Shown piece by piece: positions 55,016 through 64,000 of a DNA stretch of 64,000 nucleotides. The notes under the pieces were generated by a model. That model had not been told where the DNA came from. It saw only the letters and a list, made by a program, of their open reading frames with translations, and made no database searches. Every line of letters begins with the position of its first letter. Position 1 is the stretch's first letter. The DNA comes from Pseudoips prasinana (taxonomy: Eukaryota > Arthropoda > Insecta > Lepidoptera > Nolidae): positions 13,844,001 to 13,908,000 of the forward strand of contig OX621253.1 of the NCBI GenBank assembly GCA_951640165.1, written 5' to 3'. The translations under genes were made by a program, and so were the position numbers.

Positions 55016-55290
55016 CCTGTTGGCGTGGTTGGCAAATGCTTGCTTTTCACGTCGAAAGTCGTGGGGTCGATTCCCACCCAGGACAGATATTTGTGTGTTC
55101 ATGCACATGTCTGTTTGTCCTGTGTCTGGGTGTAATTATCTATAATAAGTATGTATTTACAAAATAAAAATAGTATATGTAGTATATAAGTTATATGGTT
55201 TCCATAGTAGAAGCTCTTCTTAGTTTAGGACCCGATCATAGGATACGATCCGTAGTTTAGGCCGTGTGTGAATAATGTCCCAGGATATTA
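55016..55290 (+). mobile_element. SINE family B copy
   Basis: Head TGGCGTGGTTGGCAAATGCT, box B GGGTCGATTCCCACCC, body GGGTGTAATTATCTATAATA, 3' end AATAATGTCCCAGGATATTA; about 30 extra bases near 55230 (GACCCGATCATAGGATACGA). Confidence 0.8.
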
Positions 55291-55558
55291 TAATTAAATC
55301 ATATTCCCGATAGAATTACCATTCTTCGTACTTAGTGAAATTGCTATTTCATATTTCATTATTGTAGTATTGACTTATAGTTCTAAAGGACTAAAGACGT
55401 GATTTATAATGTTCCTCAAATATTAAAATAACATTTTTGAACACTGTAGTAAAATTACGACGAGCAAGGTGACTCGCTTTCATGCTCGCACACAACAAAT
55501 ATTTGTGTTTATGGAGATGTCTATTTTCTATACAGGAATCCTTATATATAGGAATCCT

Positions 55559-55940
55559 TTTTTAAAATAAAATATACTTAAGATTAATTACAATCATGCG
55601 TGTTGACTCAGAACAACTAAATCCCAAGCACTTTTATCACTTAAATAATCAGAAATTTTGTAATATGCCCTGCTACACAATTTGGCTTTAATAATTCTTT
55701 TAAACTTATGCGTAGACAATTCTCCAATATCGCTGGGAAGTTTGTTATAGAATCTTATACATTGCCCCATAAAAGAGTTACTTATTTTGTGGAGACGGGT
55801 AGTATGCAATATGTGATTATTCTTATATCTAGTATTTACATTATGTACAGGGGTATAATACCGCCAATTCCAAGACTTTGCTGGTCTATATACGAAATAC
55901 GTCTTAAGTGCTTAACATACAGAAAACATCCACACCAAAA
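55559..55940 (-). pseudogene. LINE ORF2 C-terminal fragment, inverted relative to 49.3 kb
   Basis: On the - strand: TTRLHKISNSFMGQCIRFYN, KLPSDIGELSTHKFKRIIKA, KLCSRAYYKISDYLSD, then SAWDLVVLSQHA and stop. It is nearly identical to the 49336-49545 copy but with an intact frame. The tail is cut after GGATTCCT. Confidence 0.75.
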
Positions 55941-56069
55941 CCGATAGACATATTCCTGAACACAATGATCTTGCTTGAGCGTGGATCAAATCCGCAACCT
56001 CACCTCACCGATGTTCAACCGATCAGAAGGCAGGTACACTAATTACTGAATCACGGGCTTACATTCGAC

Positions 56070-56375
56070 GGGCCGGATGGCGTGGTTGGTAAATGCTTGC
56101 CTTTCACGCCGCAGGTCATAGGTTCGATTTCCACCCAGGATATATATACCCACAACCTGCGTCGAACAATTGTGTGCGTGAACATGTGTGTCTGTTGTGA
56201 TTCTGGGTGTAATTATCTGTATAATTATGTATTTACAAAAGAAAAGTAGTATATGTAGCTTATCAGTTAACTGGTTTCCATAGTACAAGCTTTGTTTAGT
56301 TTGGGATCAGATGGCCGTGTGTCACACACGGCCACCTGATAATATCCTGGGACATTATTTTCCCAGGATATTATT
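56070..56375 (+). mobile_element. SINE family B copy ending in two foldbacks
   Basis: Head GGATGGCGTGGTTGGTAAAT, box B GGTTCGATTTCCACCC. The 3' end reads normally to GATCAGATGGCCGTGTGT, then turns into its own complement (56324-56340), followed by a 12-base arm pair (56341-56352 against 56361-56372). Also about 40 extra bases near 56145. Confidence 0.85.
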
Positions 56376-57139
56376 GTTGTAAAAGACTTAAAATAGCTAC
56401 ACAAAAAGCAGTTCAACTGAAGCAGTAGTCAGGTAACTATTTTACTTCCCTATGTATCAAGCTCAGTTCTCGAGCTAATAGAAGTAAAGGTCAGCGGTAT
56501 GCGAATTATGTCAGGGATGTCGCAAGCTCCGTCGGCTACAGTAATGTCCAAAAAGAGATCAAGTGCAACTGACGAAGAAGACGGAGAGCTAGAGCCTCAA
56601 CAGTGAGGCACTGTCTTCTTGGAGACTCAGAACTGACTAGGATTAGAATTGTTGTTGTGATTTTTATCATAAAAACTCTTAATACTTCTGGACTCAACCC
56701 TGGATTTGCACCCAACAAAACCAAATGGCAGTCAAATAGGTTTAATAGTTTCTTAACCTAACCGAGCAGCGAGGAATTATCAGACTCAAGAGAGAGGTTT
56801 ATTACCAATTTTGTAATATTTGAGTAAGCACATAGTTACCATTATGTGACTTACCGTGAATATTTGATGGCTACAACCAGTAATAAATATTAGCGCGTTT
56901 TCGAAGTACTAAGGAGCTGCGTAGTGTGGTTTTTATACGCAATACTTAACCCATGCTGAGGCCTGCCATCTGAAATTTCTTCTATTGAAATGGCGACCAA
57001 AATGTCTTTATACAAATGTCTATTTCTTTGAACCTTAATCGTTTGATGGATTTTATTATATGACGTGTCATGAGATTCACTACCCTGTGAATATAGGCTT
57101 CTATAGTGTCTTATTTAGACTAGCCTGTTTGATTTTTTT
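56376..57139. other. No recognised gene
   Basis: Open frame 56536-56724 (-) unsupported. Confidence 0.45.
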
Positions 57140-57306
57140 TAAATAACCCCTGTGTCTCGGGGTGTATACAAACATAATAATTGACAATGAAACAACTATT
57201 CGTGGGTCATAAAACTAGTGGTCTTGCGCGGGATTCGAACCCGGGCACGAAGTGGCGAGGTTAGTAAGTCGTCTTTAAGTCTTAACCGCTGCACCGCACG
57301 TGCAGT
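57140..57306 (-). mobile_element. SINE family D, best copy
   Basis: On the - strand: head GCACGTGCGGTGCAGCGGTT (box A region), box B GGGTTCGAATCCCGCGC, then TATGACCCACGAATAGTTGT, and AACCCCGAGACACAGGGG-like tail region. Confidence 0.75.
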
Positions 57307-57644
57307 CAAATTAATTCGGTTCGATAATATGATACCCACCCAATATATAATTGTGACAAATATTTGTGTGATAATCATAATTAGTTATGTCTAGGTGCCA
57401 TTAATATGTTATATTCTTGCATTTACCATACTTTTACAGCCACAAAAATTCATATGTTTCTTTTTACTATTTTAAACAGGAAATACACTTTTGTAATGTA
57501 TCCACACTTCTAGATTTGAATGATCTGTGAAGAGCGGGGCCTCCTAGCACAAGTATTTAATATACTTAAAAGGAGACCCCTATGTAAGAGAAATTGTAGT
57601 AGTATAAGATACCAAATTAATTTTATTTTTATATAAATCTTGCT

Positions 57645-57745
57645 GCTGTCCGGTGTATCCCTTAGTCGCATTTTACGGTACCCACGGGATTGTATAGGGT
57701 GGCCCTCTTATTCTTTCTAGGCCGCAAACCACACGGCAACGGCTA
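57645..57745 (-). mobile_element. RTE-related fragment
   Basis: CCCTTAGTCGCATTTTACGG, TACCCACGGGATTGTATAGG, AAACCACACGGCAACG; parallels 49810-49900. Confidence 0.55.
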
Positions 57746-57969
57746 TAATATAAAGTATCAATTTCCTGCTACTACTAAATTACTTAATGCGCTATGCTTC
57801 GAATTTCTCCACAGCTTCGGTCAGTGATTTATTTTAAGCTAGTTTATTACATATTAATCACATAGGTACCTTAAACGATACACTTTCAAAGTGTGCTATT
57901 GTTTTATCGAGAGTGTGCGATGCGTGACATTGTCCATTCGTCACCGCGACGACGCATCGCCGCAGCTAA

Positions 57970-58076
57970 GTACGTGCGTACTTGAAGATATTTAAATTTG
58001 GAGATGCCACCAGGATGAAGCAAGCGCACCACCAACCACTATAAATGCTCTTAGTGTCAAATCGAGGGTACAGTTC
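57970..58076 (+). promoter_or_regulatory. Core promoter and conserved proximal module of cuticle gene 3
   Basis: TATAAAT at 58040-58046 and initiator TACAGTTCACAGCT with likely +1 A at 58072. The conserved module begins with GTACGTGCGTACTTGAAG at 57970. A further upstream match to gene 2 (CATTGTCCATTCGTCACCGC, from about 57928) extends the shared region to about 150 bases. Confidence 0.85.
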
Positions 58077-58121
58077 ACAGCTCTAAGCATCCCCGAACAC
58101 ATCTCAACTACTCCTTTAAAA

Positions 58122-59107
58122 ATGGCATTCAAGGTACGGATCTGTTCTATTGTGTGCAGTGCAGTGAGTGTCAGTGAAAAGGACAGTGATAAAACAAACA
58201 TCCGTGGATTATTACTAACGTTACAACTTGAATAACATAACAACTTTTTCATTTCCTTTAATATTATTACGTAACTATTAAGATTCATTAATAAATTAAT
58301 AGTAAATGTAACAGGTCTCAAAGTATTACAATTTTTCTGTTATAGTTGGTGGTTTTGTCTTGCCTGTTGGCCATCGCTCATGGCAGCGCCGTGCCTGCAG
58401 CCGTTGCAGCAGCGCCTGTGGCGTATGCAGCGCCTGCTGTCGCCGCTAGACTCGAGGAGTTCGATGCCTTTCCGCAATACAACTTTGGATACAACGTGGC
58501 TGACTCTCTCACCGGCGACTATAAAAGCCAGACGGAACAGCGTAATGGAGATGGAGTGCAGGGTCAGTACTCTTTCGTTGAGGCTGACGGCACCCGTCGT
58601 GTGGTGGACTACATAGCTGACTCTGTAAACGGTTTCAACGCGGTTGTGCGCAACGAGCCGTTGGTAGCTGCGGCGCCAGCTGTAGTGGAGTCCGCACCCG
58701 TAGTTACCGCCGCGAGGTATGCCGCTGCACCCGTGGCCGCACCCGTAGTCACCGCCGCGAGGTATGCCGCTGCACCCGTGGCCGCACCCGTAGTCACCGC
58801 TGCGAGGTATGCCGCAGCCCCAGTGGCCGCACCGGTCGCCGCCGCACCTGCACCTGTTGTTGCTCGCTACGCGGCTGCTCCCGTTGCCGCTGCTCCTGTG
58901 GTCGCCCGTTACGCTACTGCTCCTTTCCCGGCTGCCTCAGTGCCCTACGCCACCTCTGCCTACGTAGCTCCTTACGCCACTTCTCCTTACGTTTCCCCTT
59001 ACGCCGCCGCCCCATACGTAGCTCGCTATGCGGCTGCACCGATCGTAGGTCCTGGTTACGCTGCTCCCGCTGTAGCAGCGGCGTACAAAACTGCCGTGTA
59101 CGCTTAA
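58122..59107 (+). CDS. RR-2 cuticular protein 3 (two exons, 257 aa)
   Basis: Third member of the tandem cluster. Coding exons are 58122-58133 (Met-Ala-Phe-Lys) and 58346-59107, with a 212-base phase-0 intron. Signal peptide [20 protein letters not shown]-2 domain at residues about 43-109 ([48 protein letters not shown]). The tail contains three tandem 15-residue units ([15 protein letters not shown]), then [12 protein letters not shown] repeats, and ends in YKTAVYA. The 45-base units are nearly identical at DNA level, so the copy number probably varies between alleles. Secretion and chitin binding are inferred from the family. Confidence 0.95.
58694..58828 (+). repeat. Three tandem 45-base units in cuticle gene 3
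   Basis: Units at 58694-58738, 58739-58783 and 58784-58828 each encode [15 protein letters not shown]. Units 1 and 2 differ at two or three bases only; unit 3 carries a few more. The period is a multiple of three, so gain or loss keeps the frame. Confidence 0.9.
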
Positions 59108-59190
59108 ATGCCTACAATAATACGCCTGTTTACATCTCAAAAGACTTGAATTGTTTGTATAGCTAGTTTTATTTATTTTTTATGGAACAA

Positions 59191-59196
59191 AATAAA
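59191..59196 (+). terminator. Poly(A) signal of cuticle gene 3
   Basis: Canonical AATAAA 84 bases after the stop codon, in the 3' UTR segment shared with gene 2. Confidence 0.75.
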
Positions 59197-59520
59197 AGAA
59201 AGATATTGTGAATATTTGAACTTCTTTTTGTTTTTGAGCATAATTTTCCTCACTCTCAAATCAAATCATTTGATGATAAATGAGAGTAAAAGCATTGCAC
59301 TTTTATTTATTATTTATTTATTTATTGTTTCCTTAATATTAAAACACAAGTCCAGAAAAATACCCCACAAAACCGATCAGTCTGTTTGACTGCGGGAGAA
59401 AAGTCTCAATAAACAAGAAAACAACAACAAGATATATACTAAAAATAACTAATAACTATTATTAATTACAGTTGATATTATGGCACTATTTTATGTATAA
59501 ACTGTATCTCTATTATCTAT

Positions 59521-61556
59521 CTAATCTAATTTAGTAAGTAAGTATTTATATAATTTGTTTTTAAATATATATTTTTTTGGTTCACTACTAATGTCAGCCG
59601 GTAAACTATTTAAAATATAAGGTAATCGTTTATTAATGGTTCTATCACCATAATAATTGATGACCCTATACTTCAAATCTTCCGGCAGTCATTGATCGTG
59701 TATTATTTTCTACGTGTATCAGATTACCGTCCGGATTACCATGGTTATTTAATGCTAACAGAAATTTATGTTTGATACTAATAGGTAATATTTTGCAAAT
59801 TTTAAATAATTTCCTGTAGTCGTTTTTACAATTAAATTTAGCCTTTTTCGGAACAAGTAGTTTTAAGAATCTAAGTTGTAATGCTTCAAGTTTGTCCAAG
59901 TTAGTTTTGAATGTTAAACCATAACAGTCCAGACCGTAGCTGAGTATTGAGTCAACTAATGACATGTAAATACATCTTAAAGTACTAATAGGAACTTTGA
60001 AACTTAAGTTATATAATTTACCTAGCAATATTCTTAATTTTTCACTTATACATTCCGTGTGTTTAGACCATGAAAAATTTTCATCTATTTTCATGCCAAG
60101 GTAGGTTACAAAGTTAACTTTTTCAATGGGCTTACATTTACAATTTAATGTATTATTGTGATGGCATACAAAGTCATGGGTGTATAGCGATGGATTTAGA
60201 TTTATTAATTGTGAATACGGAGAGTGAATAACTAATAATTTAGTTTTATCGGCGTTCAATACTAATCCATTGTCATGTGACCATTTAACTACTGCGTTTA
60301 TATCTTGCTGTACCAATTGGCAAGTATACGAAATATCGGTACCGGCGCGGAGTATGCACAGGTCGTCTGCAAACATGTACGCTGAACAGTGCTGTAGCAA
60401 GTTACATAAGCTGTTGACATGCATGAGGTAACACACCGGACCGCATCCTGAGCCCTGTGCCACTCCGCACCGACACGCTGTCACTGAGGCTGTCACTGAC
60501 CTTCACGCGGTAGGAGCGCGCTGTGAGGTAATCACGGAACCAGGAATTCAGTGGTTCTCCCACACCACACTCCCCCATCGCGTTTAGGAGGGTATCAAAT
60601 GGTAAAGTATCAAATGCTTTTTTATAGTCGAAGAATATAGCTACAACAATTTTTTTATTACTCAAATGATTATTTATATCGTTTGTAAATTTAGATAGTA
60701 GTGTATTTGTACTTTTCCCCTTTTGAAAGCCATGTTGACAGTTATTTAATATATTGTTTTTATGTAGGTACTTTCCTAATTGTAAAACAATACATTTTTC
60801 AATTATCTTATCAATACTTGACAATATTGCTATCGGCCTGTAATTGGATAAACTTTTACGGTCTCCTTTTTTATATATTGGACGGACTATAGCTTCTTTT
60901 AATTTACTAGGAAATGTGTGTTGTTTTATAGATAAATTGACAAGTTTAGCCAATACAGGGCTTACCTTGTCCGTGACAAGTTTCCAGTCGGACATACGCA
61001 CCAGATCACTACCCGGCGATTTGTTACTGTTCATATTTTTTATTACGTTTTTAATATCTATGGTGGTCACTGGCTGCCATCTCATGCACACGTCCGAATA
61101 TTTTACATAGGAGCGTCGATCAAGCCAAATCTCATTACATTTATGTTTTATATTATCTATGTCTTTAGAAAAGTTTAAGGCAAAGTTATTACTAATATCA
61201 GTTACATTAGTACTGTACATATTTGATAATACTACTTCATCCACTGACTTTTTTGTATTACCCATCATATTGTTTATTTTTTCCCAAATTTTTTTAATAT
61301 CTTTATTACACTCTAATATACTATTTCTATCGTAATGATTTTTACTTTTGGTGATAGCTTTTTGGCATTTATTTCTAAATTTAGTATAGTTAAGCCTTTT
61401 TATCATGTTTTTTGGATCGTTACTCCACACTTCAAATAGTCGGTCTTTTTCTACTATCATAGATTTTAATTTCTTGGTAATCCACATTTTATTATTCCTA
61501 TTACTAACATAAATACGTTTTGTTACATAACAATCAATATAAATATCTGAGAACAA
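59521..61556 (-). pseudogene. LINE ORF2 reverse transcriptase and C-terminus (two frameshifts)
   Basis: Polymerase of the same element. From 61556: linker, then VRPIYKKGDRKSLSNYRPIA, CQHGFQKGKSTNTLL, AIFFDYKKAFDTLPFDTLL (motif A), SWFRDYLTARSYRVKVSD. Near 60470 the frame shifts and motif B is GVAQGSGCGPVCYLMHVN, followed by YMFADDLCIL (FADD active site), LNADKTKLLVI and VTYLGMKIDENFSWSKH. A further shift near 59690 leads to RVINYYGDRTINKRLPYIL, NSLPADI and a stop at 59521-59523. Confidence 0.85.
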
Positions 61557-61565
61557 TTTAACAAA

Positions 61566-61932
61566 TGTTTTTTTTTTGTTTTTTTTTTTTTTTTTTTTTT
61601 TTTTAACCTGACGCTACAGTTAGCCTAGGAGGCTTTCACTGCTTCACCGGACTGTAGAGGCGAGCAGAGGGCTCGAGCCGTCTAGAAATTAAGTAACCCG
61701 CGCCGGAGGGCACCCCCTGTGGGGTTCGAACCTCAACTCTGGGCGATTACTGGCGGGGAGAGGGCAGAGATCATCATTTTAGGGAGTTTTGTGCAACTTT
61801 CGCTCTACGTTAATGACATGACGCGGCCCCCCGTCCGCGTTGAGGGGGGCTTTTTATCGGTAGGACGCGCTTAGTGTTCACTCGTTGTGGTGGGGTATTC
61901 ATATGCGCGTGGCGAGAATTTCCCATGTGCGA
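61566..61932 (-). mobile_element. Poly(A) SINE inserted within LINE ORF2
   Basis: On the - strand it begins near ATGCTCCCGCCATGCACTCG and ends in an A-tract of about 45 bases (T-run at 61566-61602 with a single G interruption). Box B GAGGTTCGAACCCCAC lies mid-element. Flanks share only ATGTTT (61564-61569 against 61929-61935 region), merged with the tail, so the duplication length is ambiguous. Confidence 0.8.
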
Positions 61933-62676
61933 GTGCATGGCGGGAGCATGTTTCCATTCTTTGTTAGCTGATACACAGAAGTGATCCGATATTTTATGTG
62001 TTATCACGGCTGAGTTAATATTGACGTTTAGCGCTCTGATGTAAATATGATCTAAACAAGATTGTACTAGTTTACCTGACACAATTTCTTTCCGGGTTAC
62101 ATCGTTAATGCATTTTATGAAACCGTATTCCGATAGTAGGTTTTCATATGCTATTACACGATCGTCATGAATATTTAGCAGATTTATGTTAATATCACCA
62201 CATAAAATTACGTTTGATTTTATAGGTAAGCTTTTAATAAATTTCTGTAACTCGTCTAAAAATTGATTTATTTTGTTTTCTTTTTTTAACTTTGGTGGCC
62301 TGTATATTGATAACAGATGTATTGGTTCGTCATTGTAGTTAAGTGTAAGATAAACAGTTTCTGCACTAGGCATTCTAGGTAGTTGTTGCAAGTCAGAACA
62401 CACACACGCACGCAGCTCCTCACGCGCATACACCAATACACCACCACCACTGCGACCCGTCCGAGTAAAAGTATTTACATTATATCCCTTGATTTTAAAT
62501 AAAGGTAATAAACTATAGCTTATATTAGGTTCGGTTAGTACTATTAAGTCTATTTTATTTATACTGGAATTTATTGCTACTAATAATTCACTGAAATGTT
62601 TTTTTAACGAACGAATATTAACATGCAGGATACATAGGCCTTTATTGTTAGGGAATAGACTAAACCAACTGTTCAA
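61933..62676 (-). pseudogene. LINE ORF2 endonuclease (APE type), cut by a SINE
   Basis: The apurinic-type endonuclease nicks target DNA. Seen: LCILHVNIRSLKKHFSELLV (N of the catalytic centre), IDLIVLTEPN (catalytic Glu), GGVLVYARE, IHLLSIYRPPK, NVILCGDINI (GDxN), CLDHIYIR and ISDHFCV (SDH catalytic). All key motifs are present. The frame then runs into the inserted SINE after ANKEWK. Confidence 0.85.
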
Positions 62677-62794
62677 ATTGTCTACATATACAGAGTTTAC
62701 TGCATTTTCAGTTATGAAATCAATATTATTAAAATCTGCGAATTTTATAATTAAAAATAAAATACTGTTACTACATACTTAAAAATAATGGTGA

Positions 62795-63268
62795 TTACTT
62801 TACTTTTAAAAGGTCACTTAGCTCGTTTTCAGTACGTATCCATATGGCGCTGTCACCCTCGGCTTTCTTAACCAGGATCTTTGCATTAGTCACCCATATG
62901 TATTTGAATATACCCTTCAGCTGGTTTTTCACGTTCTAGAGTAAAGTTTTTGTAGACTTAGTTAGATCCTCGTTGATGTACACTTTGTTCACCATAGAGC
63001 CTCCGGTGAAAATACTACTCGTAGCTTCAGATAACTTACGACGATTAGACAGCCATTGATCCCTTGCTTCAATTCCTGATTTCTTGAACCCTACAATAAT
63101 GGGAGATGGGGATTTTTCATGTTTGGAAGGTCGGCTCCGTCTCACCCATTCTATATCACTGCTATTTACTCCCATTTTGTCTCAAATTTTCACCACCACG
63201 TCTCTTAGATTTTCACCAGTAATGTGTTCCACTCCTATAATTTCAAGATTTTGTTTGAGGGATGCTTG
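62795..63268 (-). pseudogene. LINE ORF1 remnant (two in-frame stops)
   Basis: Reads QASLKQNLEIIGVEHITGEN, stop, DKMGVNSSDIEWVRRSRPSK, PIIVGFKKSGIEARDQWLSN, VYINEDLTKSTKTLL, stop (62936-62938), NVKNQLKGIFKYIWVTNAKI, LVKKAEGDSAIWIRTENELS, and the final stop at 62795-62797. The INEDLT and K-W-x-x-N-x-K-I-x-V-K patterns match the ORF1 nucleic-acid-binding protein of insect Jockey/CR1 elements. The N-terminal coiled-coil part is missing. Confidence 0.75.
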
Positions 63269-64000
63269 TTACTTACACAAACAAATTAAATATTTCTATT
63301 TACTTCTGTCTTTATAGTACTTCCATTGAGTCGTATAAATGAATGTATCATATTAGACAAAAAATAATCGTATTCTATAAACCCATCATTTCATTAATTT
63401 GAATTTAACTTCTCAGTTAGATAAACTCAATGTGTCTTGAATATATTACTCTCATAGTGTTGTTATACATAATAATTTATGTCATGACTTCATAAGGCTT
63501 ATTTACTATATTACACAAAACGAAAATATTTATTTTAATTCCTGTCTTTTTGAAAGAGAGAGGTATTTAGATCTCAAAACAACAGTACCTCATTCCAGTT
63601 TCAAAGTCACAACGCTTTAAATCAACTCCTAACAATCTACCTTACACGGATAACAGATCTCATCTGTAGAATGTCTGTGCCAAAAGCCAACTATTTAAAT
63701 TTCTTAAGCAAGCGCACTTGGATGCTATTTGACGATGATAACTTATCAATTAAAAAGCTAAGAGACCAGAGACTTTGACCTAAGGATACATCATAAGGTA
63801 TGGTCATATTATTACAAACAGTTCCAGAGAAAATGCTCCTGTTCCATCATTACAATTTAAGCATCAGCCACATTCACCATATGATGGTTTCATAGAGCAA
63901 AACGTGGACTGTTAACGACAAACAACACCACTTAGTCATTAAGATTACATCTGACACACGTAGTGACGTCTACATTTTGCTTAGTACGCTTACACTCATG
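63269..64000. other. No recognised feature
   Basis: AT-rich flank to the window edge; no gene or repeat relative seen. Confidence 0.45.

Larger units (their letters stand above)
59301..63268 (-). mobile_element. CR1/Jockey-group LINE with ORF1 and ORF2 remnants
   Basis: The longest transposon in the window, antisense to cuticle gene 3 and starting about 100 bases past its poly(A) signal. Order on the - strand: ORF1 remnant, spacer, endonuclease, inserted SINE, reverse transcriptase, C-terminal domain, 3' UTR, and an AATAAATAAATAAATAATAA-type tail at 59301-59326. The 5' end is cut within ORF1. Confidence 0.9.

Overview
The window is AT-rich, intron-bearing animal DNA that looks lepidopteran. 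The reasons are a tandem cluster of RR-2 cuticle protein genes with an intron inside the signal peptide, Lep1/Helitron-type tails ending in CACAGCTAG, RTE-type 3' ends with a CGGCTGATGATG-like tail, tRNA-derived SINEs and several CR1/Jockey-group LINEs. The species is not identifiable from what I can see.

Only three intact protein-coding genes can be supported, all on the + strand in the right third: cuticular protein genes at 44765-45881, 52689-53593 and 58122-59107. Each has a 12-base first coding exon (Met-Ala-Phe-Lys), an intron of about 210 bases, and one long second exon with the end of the signal peptide, a chitin-binding RR-2 domain and an Ala/Pro/Val/Tyr-rich tail. All three share an almost identical proximal promoter of about 110 bases with a TATA box, an initiator and a common 5' UTR. 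They are recent tandem duplicates, probably co-regulated. The spaces between them (6.8 and 4.5 kb) are filled with transposon debris, including a decayed piggyBac element and two inverted copies of one LINE tail on either side of the middle gene.

The left two thirds (1 to about 44,500) hold no gene I can defend. They are a mosaic of repeats: tRNA-like SINE families here called A, B, C and D; a 5S rRNA-derived SINE; a hairpin MITE of about 143 bases with five copies; another hairpin MITE with two copies; a DNA transposon of about 365-420 bases with three copies; Helitron-like tails; RTE 3' fragments; and two truncated LINEs with recognisable reverse transcriptase (16.39-18.24 kb + strand; 34.12-36.26 kb - strand). 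A larger LINE lies at the right end (59.30-63.27 kb, - strand), with ORF1 and ORF2 remnants, split by a poly(A) SINE. One GC/CpG-rich patch (38.94-39.14 kb) could be a promoter. One short open stretch behind a splice acceptor (26.94 kb) could be a terminal exon.

The most unusual theme is a series of near-perfect, short-loop inverted duplications, several of which can be shown by comparison with sister repeat copies to be secondary foldbacks inside elements that are normally not palindromic. Family letters are local labels. Element boundaries are by eye and accurate to about 5-20 bases unless a duplication is stated.
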